A DNA stretch of 64,000 nucleotides from Desulfurivibrio dismutans (GCF_029210385.1 NZ_JARGDQ010000008.1:62001-126000); one strand, 5' to 3'; positions 17,762 through 26,138 are shown, numbered from the stretch's first letter. Notes: a model not told the origin generated them from the letters alone. A program made the numbers and translations.

Positions 17762-18939
17762 GGCACCGGTTCCTCCGCCATCGCCTCCACCTCCTCCACC
17801 GCTTCCACCAGGGCGCCGGCGGCCAAGGTGCTGAAGCCGGAAACCAGCACCCGGTCACCAGGCTGCAGAGGACCAAAAACCGCCACCCGCTCGCCGGTCA
17901 AAGCCCCCAGTTCAATGCCGACTCTTTCCACCCGGCCGTCTTGCCCCAGCCGCATCAGGGCCGGCCGGTCGCCGCCGGGGTTGATCACCGCCGCCGGCGG
18001 CACCAGCCAGGCCCCTTGCTGCGTCGCCTGCCACCGCACCTCGGCCAACTGCCCCGGCCGCAAACCCGGAACGGCGGGGAATTCCACCAGGACCGGAAAC
18101 AGGGACGGCGCCAGCGGTGAAGCATCGGCCACCGAGCGAACCGTCCCGGCCAGCCTCTGCTCAGAGCGGGGCAGAAAAACCTCCAATTCCGTGGACGGCG
18201 GCAGCCAGTCCAGCATGGCTTCCGGCACTTCAAGCAACAACTCAAAGGTACCGGTTGTCCGATCCGGGGCAAAATCGTCGGTTTTTTCGCTGCCGGTGGT
18301 GGCGTTGACGCTCAGCACCGGCCGGCCCGTCGCCAGATATTCCCCCGGTTCGGCCAGCACTGCGGTGACCGTACCGGCAAAGGGAGCCCGCAGCACGGTT
18401 GCGGCCAGTTGGCGCTTGGCCTCCCGCAACTCTTCGGCGGCGGACTGGCGGGCGGCCGCCAGAGCTGCGGCGGCGGACTCAGCCAGCTCGGCCTCATCCT
18501 GGCTGGCCGCGCCGGAGGCCGCCAGGCTGACCAGGCGTCGATGCTCGTTGTCGGCCCGCCGCCAGCGGATTTCCAGTTCCTCCAGCCGGGCCCGGGCCCC
18601 CGCCACGACGTTTTCCCAGGGCTCCGGGTCGATGGTTGCCAGCACCTGGTCGACGGCAAAAACATCTCCGGTTTTAACCGGCCGAGTCAGCAGCCGGCCG
18701 CCGCCCTCAAAAGACAATTCCGTCCGCCGGCCGGCCCGGACCAGGCCGGAAAGGCGCAACTCCCGGATACTGCTGCCCGCCTCCACCTTCGCCACCCGCA
18801 CCGGCTGCCGGCTCTGCTCGGCGACCGGCACTACCGGTGGAGTTGTCGGTGGCCCCGGCTTATAGATCAGCACCAGCAGCAGCACAAGAGCCAACAGTAG
18901 TCCGCCAAGCAAGCGACCGTATGCATGGTTAATTTTCAT
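17758..18939 (-). CDS. RND efflux periplasmic adaptor (membrane fusion protein)
   Basis: A 393-residue HlyD/AcrA-type adaptor. I place the start at 18939 because AAAGG lies 9 bases upstream (18953-18949); a closer in-frame ATG at 18948 directly abuts it. The N-terminus is a membrane anchor (LLGGLLLALVLLLVLIYKPG). The body shows the lipoyl/barrel-sandwich halves (LSGLVRAGRRTELSFEGGGR and VLRAPFAGTVTAVLAEPGEY) flanking a coiled-coil hairpin of about 90 residues rich in alanine and glutamate, followed by beta-barrel and membrane-proximal domains. It works with the permease encoded directly downstream, with which it overlaps by four bases. It lies divergent from the BamE-like gene. Confidence 0.88.
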   Translation of the reverse strand: MKINHAYGRLLGGLLLALVLLLVLIYKPGPPTTPPVVPVAEQSRQPVRVAKVEAGSSIRELRLSGLVRAGRRTELSFEGGGRLLTRPVKTGDVFAVDQVLATIDPEPWENVVAGARARLEELEIRWRRADNEHRRLVSLAASGAASQDEAELAESAAAALAAARQSAAEELREAKRQLAATVLRAPFAGTVTAVLAEPGEYLATGRPVLSVNATTGSEKTDDFAPDRTTGTFELLLEVPEAMLDWLPPSTELEVFLPRSEQRLAGTVRSVADASPLAPSLFPVLVEFPAVPGLRPGQLAEVRWQATQQGAWLVPPAAVINPGGDRPALMRLGQDGRVERVGIELGALTGERVAVFGPLQPGDRVLVSGFSTLAAGALVEAVEEVEAMAEEPVP

Positions 18940-19064
18940 TATCGCCATCCTTTGCTGCGAAAATCGCAAGTTGCTTATCTCTTTGCAATAGAGCATGCCG
19001 TAAACGATTGCAAGCAGCTTTTGCCCGCTCACCCACAATCCGTTTACCGGTCAGGCTTGGGTGG

Positions 19065-19094
19065 TTGACAAGTAGGCACCAAAACAGCTATAAG
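19065..19094 (+). promoter_or_regulatory. Sigma70-type promoter for the BamE-like gene
   Basis: TTGACA at 19065-19070 and TATAAG at 19089-19094 are 18 bp apart, about 40 bp before the ATG at 19136, which has AAGGAGG as its ribosome-binding site. Confidence 0.65.
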
Positions 19095-19135
19095 CGACTA
19101 ATAACAACCAGCAAATAAAATACAAGGAGGACGCT

Positions 19136-19741
19136 ATGAGCAAAATCCCGGCAACCCGTATAACACTGTTTGCAACCACGGCAAAAACCCGCTTCAACCA
19201 GTCACGGCAGTTGCTTCTGGCCGGCGCCATGATGTTGCTGACCATGCTGTTGCTCACCCCCGCGGCCGCCGCCGATGACGATGTTTATTACACCCAGGTA
19301 GGCATGTGGGCTGACCAGGGGGTCAGGGTGATGGCCACCAATTATAAACGGGGGACCTTCATTCCCGTCAATACCGAAGTAAGGATCAATCGGGTGACCA
19401 GGAGGGCCATTGAGTTCACCGTACCCTCGTTGAACGACCAGCGCATTCAACTGGTCAATGTGCCCAACCACACCCAGGTGAATTACCAGGAACTGCAGGA
19501 CCGCACCTTTAGCCGCCAGCCGGTGGACCTGGCCCGCTTCAACCCCGACATGCTGGATTATATTCAAAGGGGCGACGTCGAGCCGGGCATGACCCGTGAG
19601 GAAGTTATCGCCACCCGCGGCTATCCGCCGGGCCATGAAACCCCCAGCCTGGATATGGATCAGTGGCGCTACTGGGAGCACCGCTTCGGCACCAAAATGG
19701 TGCGTTTTGAAGACGGCAAGGTAGCGGAAATCATCAGATAA
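19136..19741 (+). CDS. Exported protein with BamE/SmpA-like C-terminal domain
   Basis: A 201-residue protein. Hydrophobic residues 20-45 after a basic stretch form a signal peptide with a long n-region, ending near AAAADD. The middle is beta-rich (VYYTQVGMWADQGVRVMATN). The last 70 residues carry the pattern of a BamE/SmpA domain: a short lead, VEPGMTREEVIATRGYPP, and the paired tryptophans of DQWRYWEHRFG followed by FEDGKVAEIIR. Such domains help envelope assembly or bind small ligands in the periplasm. No lipobox is present, so it is probably soluble. It has its own promoter and good SD. The precise function is unknown. Confidence 0.6.
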   Translation: MSKIPATRITLFATTAKTRFNQSRQLLLAGAMMLLTMLLLTPAAAADDDVYYTQVGMWADQGVRVMATNYKRGTFIPVNTEVRINRVTRRAIEFTVPSLNDQRIQLVNVPNHTQVNYQELQDRTFSRQPVDLARFNPDMLDYIQRGDVEPGMTREEVIATRGYPPGHETPSLDMDQWRYWEHRFGTKMVRFEDGKVAEIIR

Positions 19742-19824
19742 ACCCTCGGGGGTCCCGTACGCTGGACAAACAAAAAGTAATTCATTTAAGTTTAATTTAG
19801 GCCACATACTCAGATGAGTCACCG

Positions 19825-20296
19825 ATGCATTTTCTCAACAGCTTTAAACTGGGCACCCGCATCGGCAAAAGTGGCCGACGAGGTAAGAAACTTGGCCACG
19901 CGGGCGGCGGAGGCGGCCAAGAATACCGCCACCCTGATCGAGGGCACGGTTCACAAGGTGCATGAAGGTTCGGAGTTGGTCAGCCGCACCAACCAGGCCT
20001 TTGGCAAAGTAGCGGACAGCACCACCAAGGCCCCAAGTCTGGTGGGTGAAATCGCCGCCGCCTCCAAGGAGCAGTCCCACGGTATCAACCAGCTCAACCA
20101 AGCGGTAAACGACGTGAACAGCGTGGCGCCGCAGCCGGCGAACAAGCCGGCTGCGGCAGCAAAGTCTGGCGGAACCAAGGGGCGGCGGTCGGGCGCAATC
20201 GGCCGGTGACCAGGAGAGCAAAAAGCGCAGCGCCAAGGACGTGATCCCTTTCGGACGTGACCCCTCTTCGATGATGATGATTTCCAGGATTTTTAA
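19825..20296 (+). pseudogene. Methyl-accepting chemotaxis protein remnant (internal deletion plus frameshifts)
   Basis: Three segments in two or more frames make up the two ends of one receptor gene. The first (from ATG 19825) reads MHFLNSFKLGTRIG, a typical receptor N-terminus. At about 19868 the sequence jumps, in another frame, to [18 protein letters not shown] and IAAASKEQSHGINQLNQ, the conserved signalling tip and C-terminal helix, ending at a stop at 20207-20209. Beyond it, SAKDVIPF appears in a third frame at 20229, and the terminal tail DDDDFQDF with TAA appears at 20270-20296. The membrane, sensory and HAMP parts, some 350-450 residues in a normal receptor, are missing. The surviving tip resembles the intact chemoreceptor at 59.1-60.9 kb. 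It cannot encode a working receptor. Confidence 0.85.
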
Positions 20297-20370
20297 GCTG
20301 GCCTGCGCCGCTGTTTGTTGCGCCGCCGATATTTCTTAATCCCGCTCCGCTCCGGCCATCACCCAAAACA

Positions 20371-20403
20371 CGCTACTTTCTGCGCCGAAGTAGCGTTTTT
20401 TTT
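20371..20403 (+). terminator. Intrinsic terminator after the chemoreceptor remnant
   Basis: An 8-bp perfect stem (CGCTACTT at 20371-20378 with AAGTAGCG at 20388-20395) is followed by eight T residues. It survives from the decayed receptor gene and insulates the ars promoter just downstream. Confidence 0.9.
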
Positions 20404-20424
20404 ATCAACACGCCCAGAAAATTA

Positions 20425-20453
20425 TTGACAATATCCGCTTATGCGGATATACG
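20425..20453 (+). promoter_or_regulatory. ars promoter with ArsR operator between -35 and -10
   Basis: TTGACA (20425-20430) and TATACG (20448-20453) are 17 bp apart. The spacer is occupied by a perfect palindrome, ATATCCGC and GCGGATAT around a 4-bp centre (20431-20450). The placement is what autorepression by ArsR would need: bound repressor would block polymerase, and arsenite release would open it. Assignment of ArsR to this palindrome is inferred from position. Confidence 0.75.
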
Positions 20454-20462
20454 GTAAAGACC

Positions 20463-20813
20463 ATGAAAGAGATCGCCGACGGCCTGAAGGCCCTGTCCGA
20501 GGAAGTTCGCTTGCGTCTGCTGTTGCTGCTGCACAGTCAGGGGGAGTTGTGCGTCTGTGACCTGATCGGGGCCCTTAACCTGCCCCAGTCCACCATCTCC
20601 CGGCACCTGTCCTACCTGAAGAACAGCGGCTGGGTGGAGGGCAGCCGGCGGGGGGTGTGGATGCATTACCGGCTGACGCCGCAGCTGAGCCCCCTGATGC
20701 GCGAGATCCTTGATGCCCTGGCCCGGGAAGCGGCCAATCGGCCTGAAACCAAGCGGGATGCCGGCAACCTGGCGCTTTACCGCCAAAACAAGCAAAGCGA
20801 CGAGGCATGCTGA
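20463..20813 (+). CDS. arsR: ArsR-family arsenite-responsive repressor
   Basis: A 116-residue winged-helix repressor. The metal-binding signature ELCVCDL (Cys33 and Cys35) lies at the start of the DNA-binding helix, followed by LPQSTISRHLSYLKNSGWVEG, the helix-turn-helix. This two-cysteine motif is that of arsenic/antimony sensors; a third ligand may come from the C-terminal cysteine (DEAC). It begins 10 bp after a promoter whose spacer holds a perfect palindrome. The stop codon overlaps the arsC start, so repressor and reductase are coupled. Confidence 0.92.
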   Translation: MKEIADGLKALSEEVRLRLLLLLHSQGELCVCDLIGALNLPQSTISRHLSYLKNSGWVEGSRRGVWMHYRLTPQLSPLMREILDALAREAANRPETKRDAGNLALYRQNKQSDEAC

Positions 20814-21241
20814 TGACCACCACCATTTTATTTCTCTGCACCGGCAACTCCTGCCGCAGCCAAATGGCCGAGGGCTGGGGCCGTCACCTGCTGGGCGAGG
20901 AGTTTGAGGTCTTTTCCGCCGGGATTGCCAAACACGGCATGAACCCGCTGGCCGTCAAGGTGATGGCCGAGGCCGGGGTGGAGATCGGCGACCAGTACTC
21001 CAAAACCCTGGAAGAGTTGCCCCGGGAAAGTTTCGATTACGTCATCACCCTTTGCGGCCATGCCAACGAGACCTGCCCCTACTTTCCCGGCAAGGTCATC
21101 CACCAGGGCTTTGACGACCCGCCCAAACTGGCCGCCGATGCCGCCAGCGAGGACGAGGCCCTGGCCCATTACCGCCGGGTGCGGGATGAAATCCGCGATT
21201 ATGTAAAAACTTTGCCGGATGAGCTGGCAAAGCTGTTGTAA
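20813..21241 (+). CDS. arsC: Arsenate reductase, thioredoxin-coupled low-molecular-weight phosphatase type
   Basis: A 142-residue enzyme reducing arsenate to arsenite in the cytoplasm. The N-terminal P-loop is LFLCTGNSCRSQMAEG (CX5R), and the redox cysteine pair is in TLCGHANETCP, spaced as in the Staphylococcus pI258-type enzymes that use thioredoxin. I choose the ATG at 20813, which overlaps the arsR stop (TGATG) and has GAGG seven bases upstream; an ATG two codons earlier is too close to the ribosome-binding site. It is the second gene of the ars operon. Confidence 0.92.
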   Translation: MTTTILFLCTGNSCRSQMAEGWGRHLLGEEFEVFSAGIAKHGMNPLAVKVMAEAGVEIGDQYSKTLEELPRESFDYVITLCGHANETCPYFPGKVIHQGFDDPPKLAADAASEDEALAHYRRVRDEIRDYVKTLPDELAKLL

Positions 21242-21323
21242 ACAATCACCAACCGCCGATCCTTCTAGCCGCCAGGCTCACGGGACCGGCAGTGAGAGTA
21301 AAACAACTTGCGAGGTACGCGTC

Positions 21324-21725
21324 ATGCCTAAAAAAATGGAAGTTTTCGATCCGGCCATGTGCTGTTCCACCGGCATCTGTGGCCCCTCGGTGGACCCGGC
21401 CCTGGTCCGTTTTGCCGGTGATCTGGACTGGCTGCAGAAGAAAGGGGTGGAGGTAAGACGCTACAACCTCTCCCAGGAACCGGCGGCCTTTGCCGAAAAC
21501 CAACTGGTGCGGGACAAACTGGCCACCGACTCCACCACCTGCCTGCCCCTGATCCTGGTGGACGGGGTGGAGAAAAGTACCGCCACCTACCCCACCCGCC
21601 GGCAACTGGCGGCCATGGCCGAAGTCGATTACGACCCGACCACCGACGCGCCCCCAGCCGGCCAGGATAGCGCCACCCCCCTCTCTTCCCTGCCTATAGC
21701 GGGCGGAGGTGATAAATGCTGCTGA
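21324..21725 (+). CDS. arsD: ArsD arsenite metallochaperone
   Basis: A 133-residue chaperone that hands arsenite to ArsA. The start at 21324 has GAGG nine bases upstream and gives the canonical N-terminus KKMEVFDPAMCCSTGICGPS, which contains the essential Cys pair and third Cys (CC-X4-C). The family core follows (RRYNLSQEPAAFAEN, TCLPLILVDG). A proline-rich linker leads to a C-terminal vicinal pair (GGGDKCC), comparable with the extra cysteine pairs of plasmid R773 ArsD. The end overlaps the arsA start by 10 bp, fitting a stoichiometric ArsD-ArsA partnership. Confidence 0.9.
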   Translation: MPKKMEVFDPAMCCSTGICGPSVDPALVRFAGDLDWLQKKGVEVRRYNLSQEPAAFAENQLVRDKLATDSTTCLPLILVDGVEKSTATYPTRRQLAAMAEVDYDPTTDAPPAGQDSATPLSSLPIAGGGDKCC

Positions 21726-23500
21726 TTGACCAGGCCCCCCGTTATCTCTTTTTCACCGGCAAGGGCGGGGTGGGCAAGACCACCATGTCCTGCATAGTCG
21801 CCATTGCCCTGGCTCGGCAAGGCAAGAAGGTGTTGCTGATCAGCACCGACCCGGCCTCCAACCTGGACGAGGTGCTGGAGACCCCACTTTCCGGCAGCCC
21901 CGCTCCGATCAAGGGCAACCCCGGCCTGCTGGCCATGAATATCGACCCGGAGGAGGCGGCGGCGGCCTACCGGGAAAGGATGGTGGGCCCCTACCGGGGG
22001 GTACTGCCCGACGAGGCGGTGCAAAACATCGAAGAGCAACTATCCGGCGCCTGCACGGTGGAAATCGCCGCCTTCAACGAATTTTCCCAGGTTATCGGGC
22101 ACCCGGAAACGGTGGCCGAGTACGACCATATCGTGCTGGACACCGCCCCCACCGGTCACACCCTGCGACTGCTGAGCCTGCCGGCGGCCTGGAACGATTT
22201 CGTGCTGGAAAACAAGGGTGGTTCCTCCTGCCTGGGGCCCTTGGCCGGGCTCAAGGAGCAGCGGCTGATCTACGAAGGGGCGGTGGCCTCGCTCACCGAC
22301 CCCGAGCTGACGCTGCTGGTGCTGGTCAGCCGACCGGAGGCGTTTACCCTGGCAGAGGCGGAACGGGCCGCCGCCGAACTCTACGGCCTGGGGATGAAAA
22401 ACCAGCACCTGGTGATCAACGGCCGCTTCCAGGCCACCTCCGACGACCCGGTGGCCCAAGCCTTGCAAAACAAGGGCGACCGGGCCTTGGCCAAGTTGCC
22501 CCCCACCCTGGCCCGGCTGCCCCGATGCGTGATGGATTTCCGCCCCCAGGGCCTGGTGGGCCTGGCCGCCATCGAAAAGGCCCTGGAAGCGGCCCCGGAC
22601 AGGACGGACAGCGGCGAGATCGAAAAACTGGCCGCCGGCCTGCAACGTACCCGGCCCCGGCTTACCCCCTGGCCCCAAATGCTGGAAGAACTGGCGGCCC
22701 CCGGCAAGGGCCTGATCATGACCATGGGCAAGGGTGGCGTGGGCAAGACCGCCACCGCCGCCGCCATCGCCGTGGAACTGGCCCGCCGGGGGCATAAGGT
22801 CTGCCTCTCCACCACCGACCCGGCGGCCCACGTGGACCAGATGCTGCCCGATCCGCCGGCCAACCTGACCATCAGCCGCATCGACCCCAAGGCGGAAACC
22901 CGTACCTACACCGCCCAAGTACTGGCCGCCAAGGAACATGAGCTGTCGGCCGAGGACCTGGAGTTGCTGAAGGAGGAACTGCGCTCACCCTGCATTGAGG
23001 AGATCGCCGTCTTCCAGGCCTTCGCCCGCGAGGTGGCGGGCGCCCAAGAGCAGTTCCTGGTGCTGGATACCGCCCCCACCGGCCATACCCTGCTGCTGCT
23101 GGACGCCACCGAGTCTTATCATCGGGAGGTGGCCAAAAACGCCGCCGGGGTCAGCGAGGCGGTGCAGCAGCTGCTTCCGCGCCTGCGCGACCCCAAGTAC
23201 ACGAGGGTGCTGCTGGTCACCCTGCCCGAAGCCACCCCGGTACACGAGGCCGCCAGCCTGCAGGAAGATCTGCGCCGGGCGGCAATCGAACCTTACGGCT
23301 GGGCGATCAACCAGTGCTTCGCCCTCTCCGGCACCCAAGATCCGCTGCTGGCCGCCCGCGGGGTCAAGGAACTGGGTTTTATCGAGGAAGTGCTGCAACT
23401 AAGCCCCGGCCCGGTGGCGGCCTCGCCCTGGCTGGCAACGGAGATCAAAGGCAGCGCGGAGCTGGGCAAGCTACTGGCGGCCGACCCGGAAGCCGATTAG
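21716..23500 (+). CDS. arsA: ArsA arsenite-stimulated ATPase, two-domain
   Basis: A 594-residue double ATPase. Each half has its own P-loop (GKGGVGKTTMSC near residue 15 and GKGGVGKTATAA near 338) and its own signal-transduction segment (VLDTAPTGHTL in both halves). Full-length bacterial ArsA energises arsenite extrusion, classically with ArsB; here the only exporter nearby is Acr3. The metal-site cysteines expected in the two halves are visible (SGACTVEIAAF and RSPCIEEIAVF). It overlaps arsD and ends about 110 bp before a palindromic repeat. Confidence 0.93.
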   Translation: MLLIDQAPRYLFFTGKGGVGKTTMSCIVAIALARQGKKVLLISTDPASNLDEVLETPLSGSPAPIKGNPGLLAMNIDPEEAAAAYRERMVGPYRGVLPDEAVQNIEEQLSGACTVEIAAFNEFSQVIGHPETVAEYDHIVLDTAPTGHTLRLLSLPAAWNDFVLENKGGSSCLGPLAGLKEQRLIYEGAVASLTDPELTLLVLVSRPEAFTLAEAERAAAELYGLGMKNQHLVINGRFQATSDDPVAQALQNKGDRALAKLPPTLARLPRCVMDFRPQGLVGLAAIEKALEAAPDRTDSGEIEKLAAGLQRTRPRLTPWPQMLEELAAPGKGLIMTMGKGGVGKTATAAAIAVELARRGHKVCLSTTDPAAHVDQMLPDPPANLTISRIDPKAETRTYTAQVLAAKEHELSAEDLELLKEELRSPCIEEIAVFQAFAREVAGAQEQFLVLDTAPTGHTLLLLDATESYHREVAKNAAGVSEAVQQLLPRLRDPKYTRVLLVTLPEATPVHEAASLQEDLRRAAIEPYGWAINQCFALSGTQDPLLAARGVKELGFIEEVLQLSPGPVAASPWLATEIKGSAELGKLLAADPEAD

Positions 23501-23610
23501 TACTTGCGCTTGAGGGGTGAACCGGCGCTGCCGGGGCACCTTTTGCCACTGCTTGTTTTCCCGTTACCGACCAGTCCGCGTGGCGCGGTTATGGCCAGGT
23601 AACCAAAACC

Positions 23611-23719
23611 GTAACTGTCCAGCAGCACCCCATCTTGGGGCGATCGGCCCGGCTTGCGTACCCAACAGTACGCGGCGCCGGTCCGCTTGCCCCAAGCTGG
23701 GGCACTGCTGAACAGTTAC
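23611..23719 (+). repeat. Palindromic repeat element A1, 109 bp
   Basis: The outer arms GTAACTGTCCAGCAG (23611-23625) and CTGCTGAACAGTTAC (23705-23719) pair at 14 of 15 positions. Inside lie a CCCC/GGGG hairpin with loop ATCTT, a central stem around GCGTAC and GTACGC, and a third CCCC/GGGG hairpin. Three other elements of the same length and plan occur at 30584, 34881 and 48777 with compensating base changes. It sits between arsA and acr3. Near-repeats of GTAACCAAAACC flank it on both sides (about 23598 and 23739). Confidence 0.8.
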
Positions 23720-23784
23720 CCTCGGCATGAGCTGGATAGTTACCCAAAACCTTAAGCCAACCGACCGTACAAAAGGAAACACCA

Positions 23785-24930
23785 ATGTCACAATGTCCCG
23801 CCGATACCAAGCCCAGCATGGGCGGCAGGCTGTCCCTGCTGGACCGCTACCTGACCATCTGGATCTTCAGCGCCATGGCCCTGGGAGTGGCCGTCGGTTC
23901 GCTTTTCCCCCGGGGCGTGGCGGCCTTCAACGAAAGCCTGACGGTGGGGGAGCACACCAACCTGCTGATCGCCATCGGCTTGATCCTGATGATGTACCCG
24001 CCCCTGGCCAAGGTCAAGTACCACCTGATGCCCAAGGTGTTTGCCGACTTGCGGGTGGTGGGACTGTCGCTGTTTCTCAACTGGTTGGCCGGCCCCCTGC
24101 TGATGTTCGTGCTGGCGGTGGGCTTTTTCGGCTATATCGCACCGACCTTTATCGGCCCCGATCCCCGCTGGGGCGATTACATGGTGGGGCTGATCCTGGT
24201 GGGGATCGCCCGCTGTATTGCCATGGTCCTGGTCTGGAACCAGCTGGCCCGGGGCAGCAGCGAGTACGCCGCCGGCCTGGTGGCCATAAACAGTATTTTC
24301 CAGATCATCACCTTCAGCTTCTACGCCTGGCTCTTCATCACCGTGCTGCCGCCGCTGTTCGGCCTGCAAGGGGTGGTGGTGGAGGTGAGCATCGGCGATA
24401 TCTTTGTCAGCGTCATGATCTACCTGGGCATTCCCTTCACCGCCGGGGTGCTGAGCCGGGTGCTGCTGGCGAGGGCCAAGGGGGAGGAGTGGTACGACCA
24501 GGTCTTCATTCCCCGGATTTCCCCCATCACCCTGGTGGCCCTGCTCTTTACCATCGTGGTGATGTTCAGCACCCAGGGTGAGCAGATCCTGATGCGCCCC
24601 TTTGACGTGCTTTGGATCGCCATCCCCCTTAGCGCCTACTTCGCCTTGATGTTCCTGTTCAGCTTTTACATGGCCCGCCGCCTGGGAGCCGACTACGCCC
24701 GTAGCGCCTCGCTCTCCTTCACCGCCTCGGGCAACAACTTCGAGTTGGCCATCGCCGTGGCCATCGCCGTGTTCGGGATTGCCTCCCCCGTCGCCTTCGC
24801 CACTGTCATCGGCCCGCTGGTGGAAGTACCGGTACTCATCGGCCTGGTCCATGTCAGCCTCTACTTCCTGCGCCGCTTCTACGGGGGTGAGGTAACGGCC
24901 CCACCGGTAACCGAATCAGCTAAGTCATAA
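23785..24930 (+). CDS. acr3: ACR3-family arsenite efflux permease
   Basis: A 381-residue transporter with about ten membrane helices (first helix [16 protein letters not shown]). Family landmarks are [15 protein letters not shown], the segment [31 protein letters not shown] with its conserved cysteine and N-Q motif, and [21 protein letters not shown], the hallmark substrate-site helix. It exports arsenite across the inner membrane. It is probably the last working gene of the ars operon, but it is separated from arsA by 284 bp containing repeat A1, so it may have an altered level or its own transcript. AAAGGAAA precedes the ATG. Confidence 0.93.
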   Translation: MSQCPADTKPSMGGRLSLLDRYLTIWIFSAMALGVAVGSLFPRGVAAFNESLTVGEHTNLLIAIGLILMMYPPLAKVKYHLMPKVFADLRVVGLSLFLNWLAGPLLMFVLAVGFFGYIAPTFIGPDPRWGDYMVGLILVGIARCIAMVLVWNQLARGSSEYAAGLVAINSIFQIITFSFYAWLFITVLPPLFGLQGVVVEVSIGDIFVSVMIYLGIPFTAGVLSRVLLARAKGEEWYDQVFIPRISPITLVALLFTIVVMFSTQGEQILMRPFDVLWIAIPLSAYFALMFLFSFYMARRLGADYARSASLSFTASGNNFELAIAVAIAVFGIASPVAFATVIGPLVEVPVLIGLVHVSLYFLRRFYGGEVTAPPVTESAKS

Positions 24931-24932
24931 GC

Positions 24933-25120
24933 ATGAACAGAACAATGTTAAGCAAAATCAGGTCGGCCCTGGGCAGCGTTTCCTTCAAGCTGCTGCAGGC
25001 CACCGGCCTCCCGGTGTTTCTCTCCCGCATCAACGTGGAGGGCAAAAGCGATACCGGCGGTGTTTCCGTGCGTCCCCAGGCATTTGAAAAAATTCTTTTC
25101 GCCACCGATTTTTCCAATTC
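24933..25120 (+). pseudogene. Universal stress protein-like gene fragment (N-terminal part only)
   Basis: The frame opens two bases after acr3 and reads an N-terminal leader followed by FEKILFATDFSNSTSA, the characteristic first strand and loop of a UspA-type domain. It then runs straight into the reverse complement of another gene. Roughly 120 residues of the normal UspA domain, including the ATP-binding GX2GX9G loop, are absent. The boundary near 25115-25125 is estimated from where each protein stops resembling its family. This is a rearrangement remnant. Confidence 0.6.
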
Positions 25121-25219
25121 CACCTCTGCACTCACCTCGGTCGCCGCCAGGGCCTCCTTGACCACTCTTTCCGTTTCATTGCATTTAGCGCAGCCGGGGC
25201 CGCAAGCCTTGATTTCCAT
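25115..25219 (-). pseudogene. Small CxxC thiol-redox protein fragment (N-terminal part only)
   Basis: On the minus strand an ATG at 25219 with GGGAGAG upstream starts EIKACGPGCAKCNETERVVK, the N-terminus of the 75-80-residue CxxC redox-active thiol proteins common next to arsenic permease genes. After about 33 residues (VSAEVE) the frame enters the antisense of the UspA-like fragment. The family core with the cis-proline (STPAVVI type) is missing. The intact ribosome-binding site suggests a recently broken gene. Confidence 0.6.
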
Positions 25220-25530
25220 GCTTACTCTCCCATCAATTTAATGTTTGTCGTTGCCCGGTTCTCAGATCAACCACGCCGTGATCGCTTGCTCTTGGTTGAA
25301 ACCTGCGATCAGTTAACGCCACCTTGCTGCAAGGCGTCGCCTGGCGGGCCGGAACCTGTTCAATGTCCGGATGCTTTTTTTCTTTTCCATGCGTTTTCAG
25401 TTCTCGTTATGTTTTCGGGGTTGCCAAATCGATATATGGCGATATGCGTGTTACGCAAAACGGGCTTTGTCAACTGCTAATCATTTTTTACCGTATTATA
25501 GCGCCAACATTTTTAATCAAGGAGCGAGGA

Positions 25531-25915
25531 ATGAACAAAGCACCAGCCGTCTTGCTGCCGGCCTTGCTGCTGGCTCTGTTACTGCTAACGGCCTGCCGGC
25601 TTGGGGAGACACCCCAGGTACCGCGGTTCCCGGCCAGGTAACCATGGTGGACCTGGGAACCAATGAGTGCATTCCCTGCAAGTTGATGGCACCGATCCTG
25701 GTGGAACGGGAAGAAGAGTACCGGGGCCGGGCCGCCATCATCTTCATCGATGTCTGGGACCCCCCCGCCGCCGCCCGTCCTTTCGGCATCAGCACCATCC
25801 CCACCCAGATTTTTTTATGACCAGCAGGGCCGGTAGGTTTATCGCCACGTGGGCCACTGCCTGCCCATAGCTATCGCCGGCGGATCAACAGCCCGCATCA
25901 AGCGTCTGATCGAAG
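25531..25915 (+). pseudogene. Exported thioredoxin-fold gene, inactivated by two frameshifts and a nonsense codon
   Basis: ATG 25531 with GGAGCGAGGA opens a signal-peptide-like stretch (VLLPALLLALLLLTAC) but stops after 36 codons. From about 25620 another frame reads VTMVDLGTNECIPCKLMAP, a thioredoxin active site (CIPC), then IIFIDVWDPPAAARPFGIST. This stops at a run of seven T residues near 25812. A further shift restores YDQQGR, followed by an in-frame TAG and VYRHVG, the usual end of this domain. Three independent lesions make it a pseudogene. The positions are estimates from the family pattern. Confidence 0.75.
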
Positions 25916-26040
25916 CCCGTTCCATGCAACAAGGCAGCATCTGGCTGCCTCGCCTGGCCGGCATAATTATGCTGTTCCTGGGGGGGGTATTTTATTTTGC
26001 AACCATTCTGGTAAAAACCGGGAAAAGTAAATTCTCCTGA
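25916..26040 (+). pseudogene. C-terminal membrane-helix remnant, possibly CcdA-like
   Basis: Following the dead thioredoxin-like gene, the frame reads a short linker and one hydrophobic helix, WLPRLAGIIMLFLGGVFYF, before stopping at 26040. The pattern and position, just after a thioredoxin gene, recall the last helix of a CcdA/DsbD-type electron-transfer membrane protein whose remainder has been deleted. The assignment is weak. Confidence 0.3.
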
Positions 26041-26060
26041 ACTGACAGCACAGAGTTTAC

Positions 26061-26088
26061 TTGACAATTATTATCCATCGCCGATAAT
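26061..26088 (+). promoter_or_regulatory. Sigma70-type promoter for the DUF151-PDZ gene
   Basis: TTGACA (26061-26066) and GATAAT (26083-26088) are 16 bp apart, 50 bp before the ATG at 26139, which is preceded by GGAGGAA. Confidence 0.6.
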
Positions 26089-26138
26089 CCATGGTGGCTT
26101 AAAAAACAGTTCAATAAAGGCAGCCAGGCGGAGGAATC

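Noticed and set aside
23788-24852. 354-codon minus-strand frame opposite acr3
   Set aside because: Histidine/glutamine/glycine-rich mirror of a membrane protein gene; no recognisable fold.
25531-25915. Programmed frameshifting in the thioredoxin-like gene
   Set aside because: Two shifts plus an in-frame TAG, in a stretch with other broken genes, are better explained by decay.
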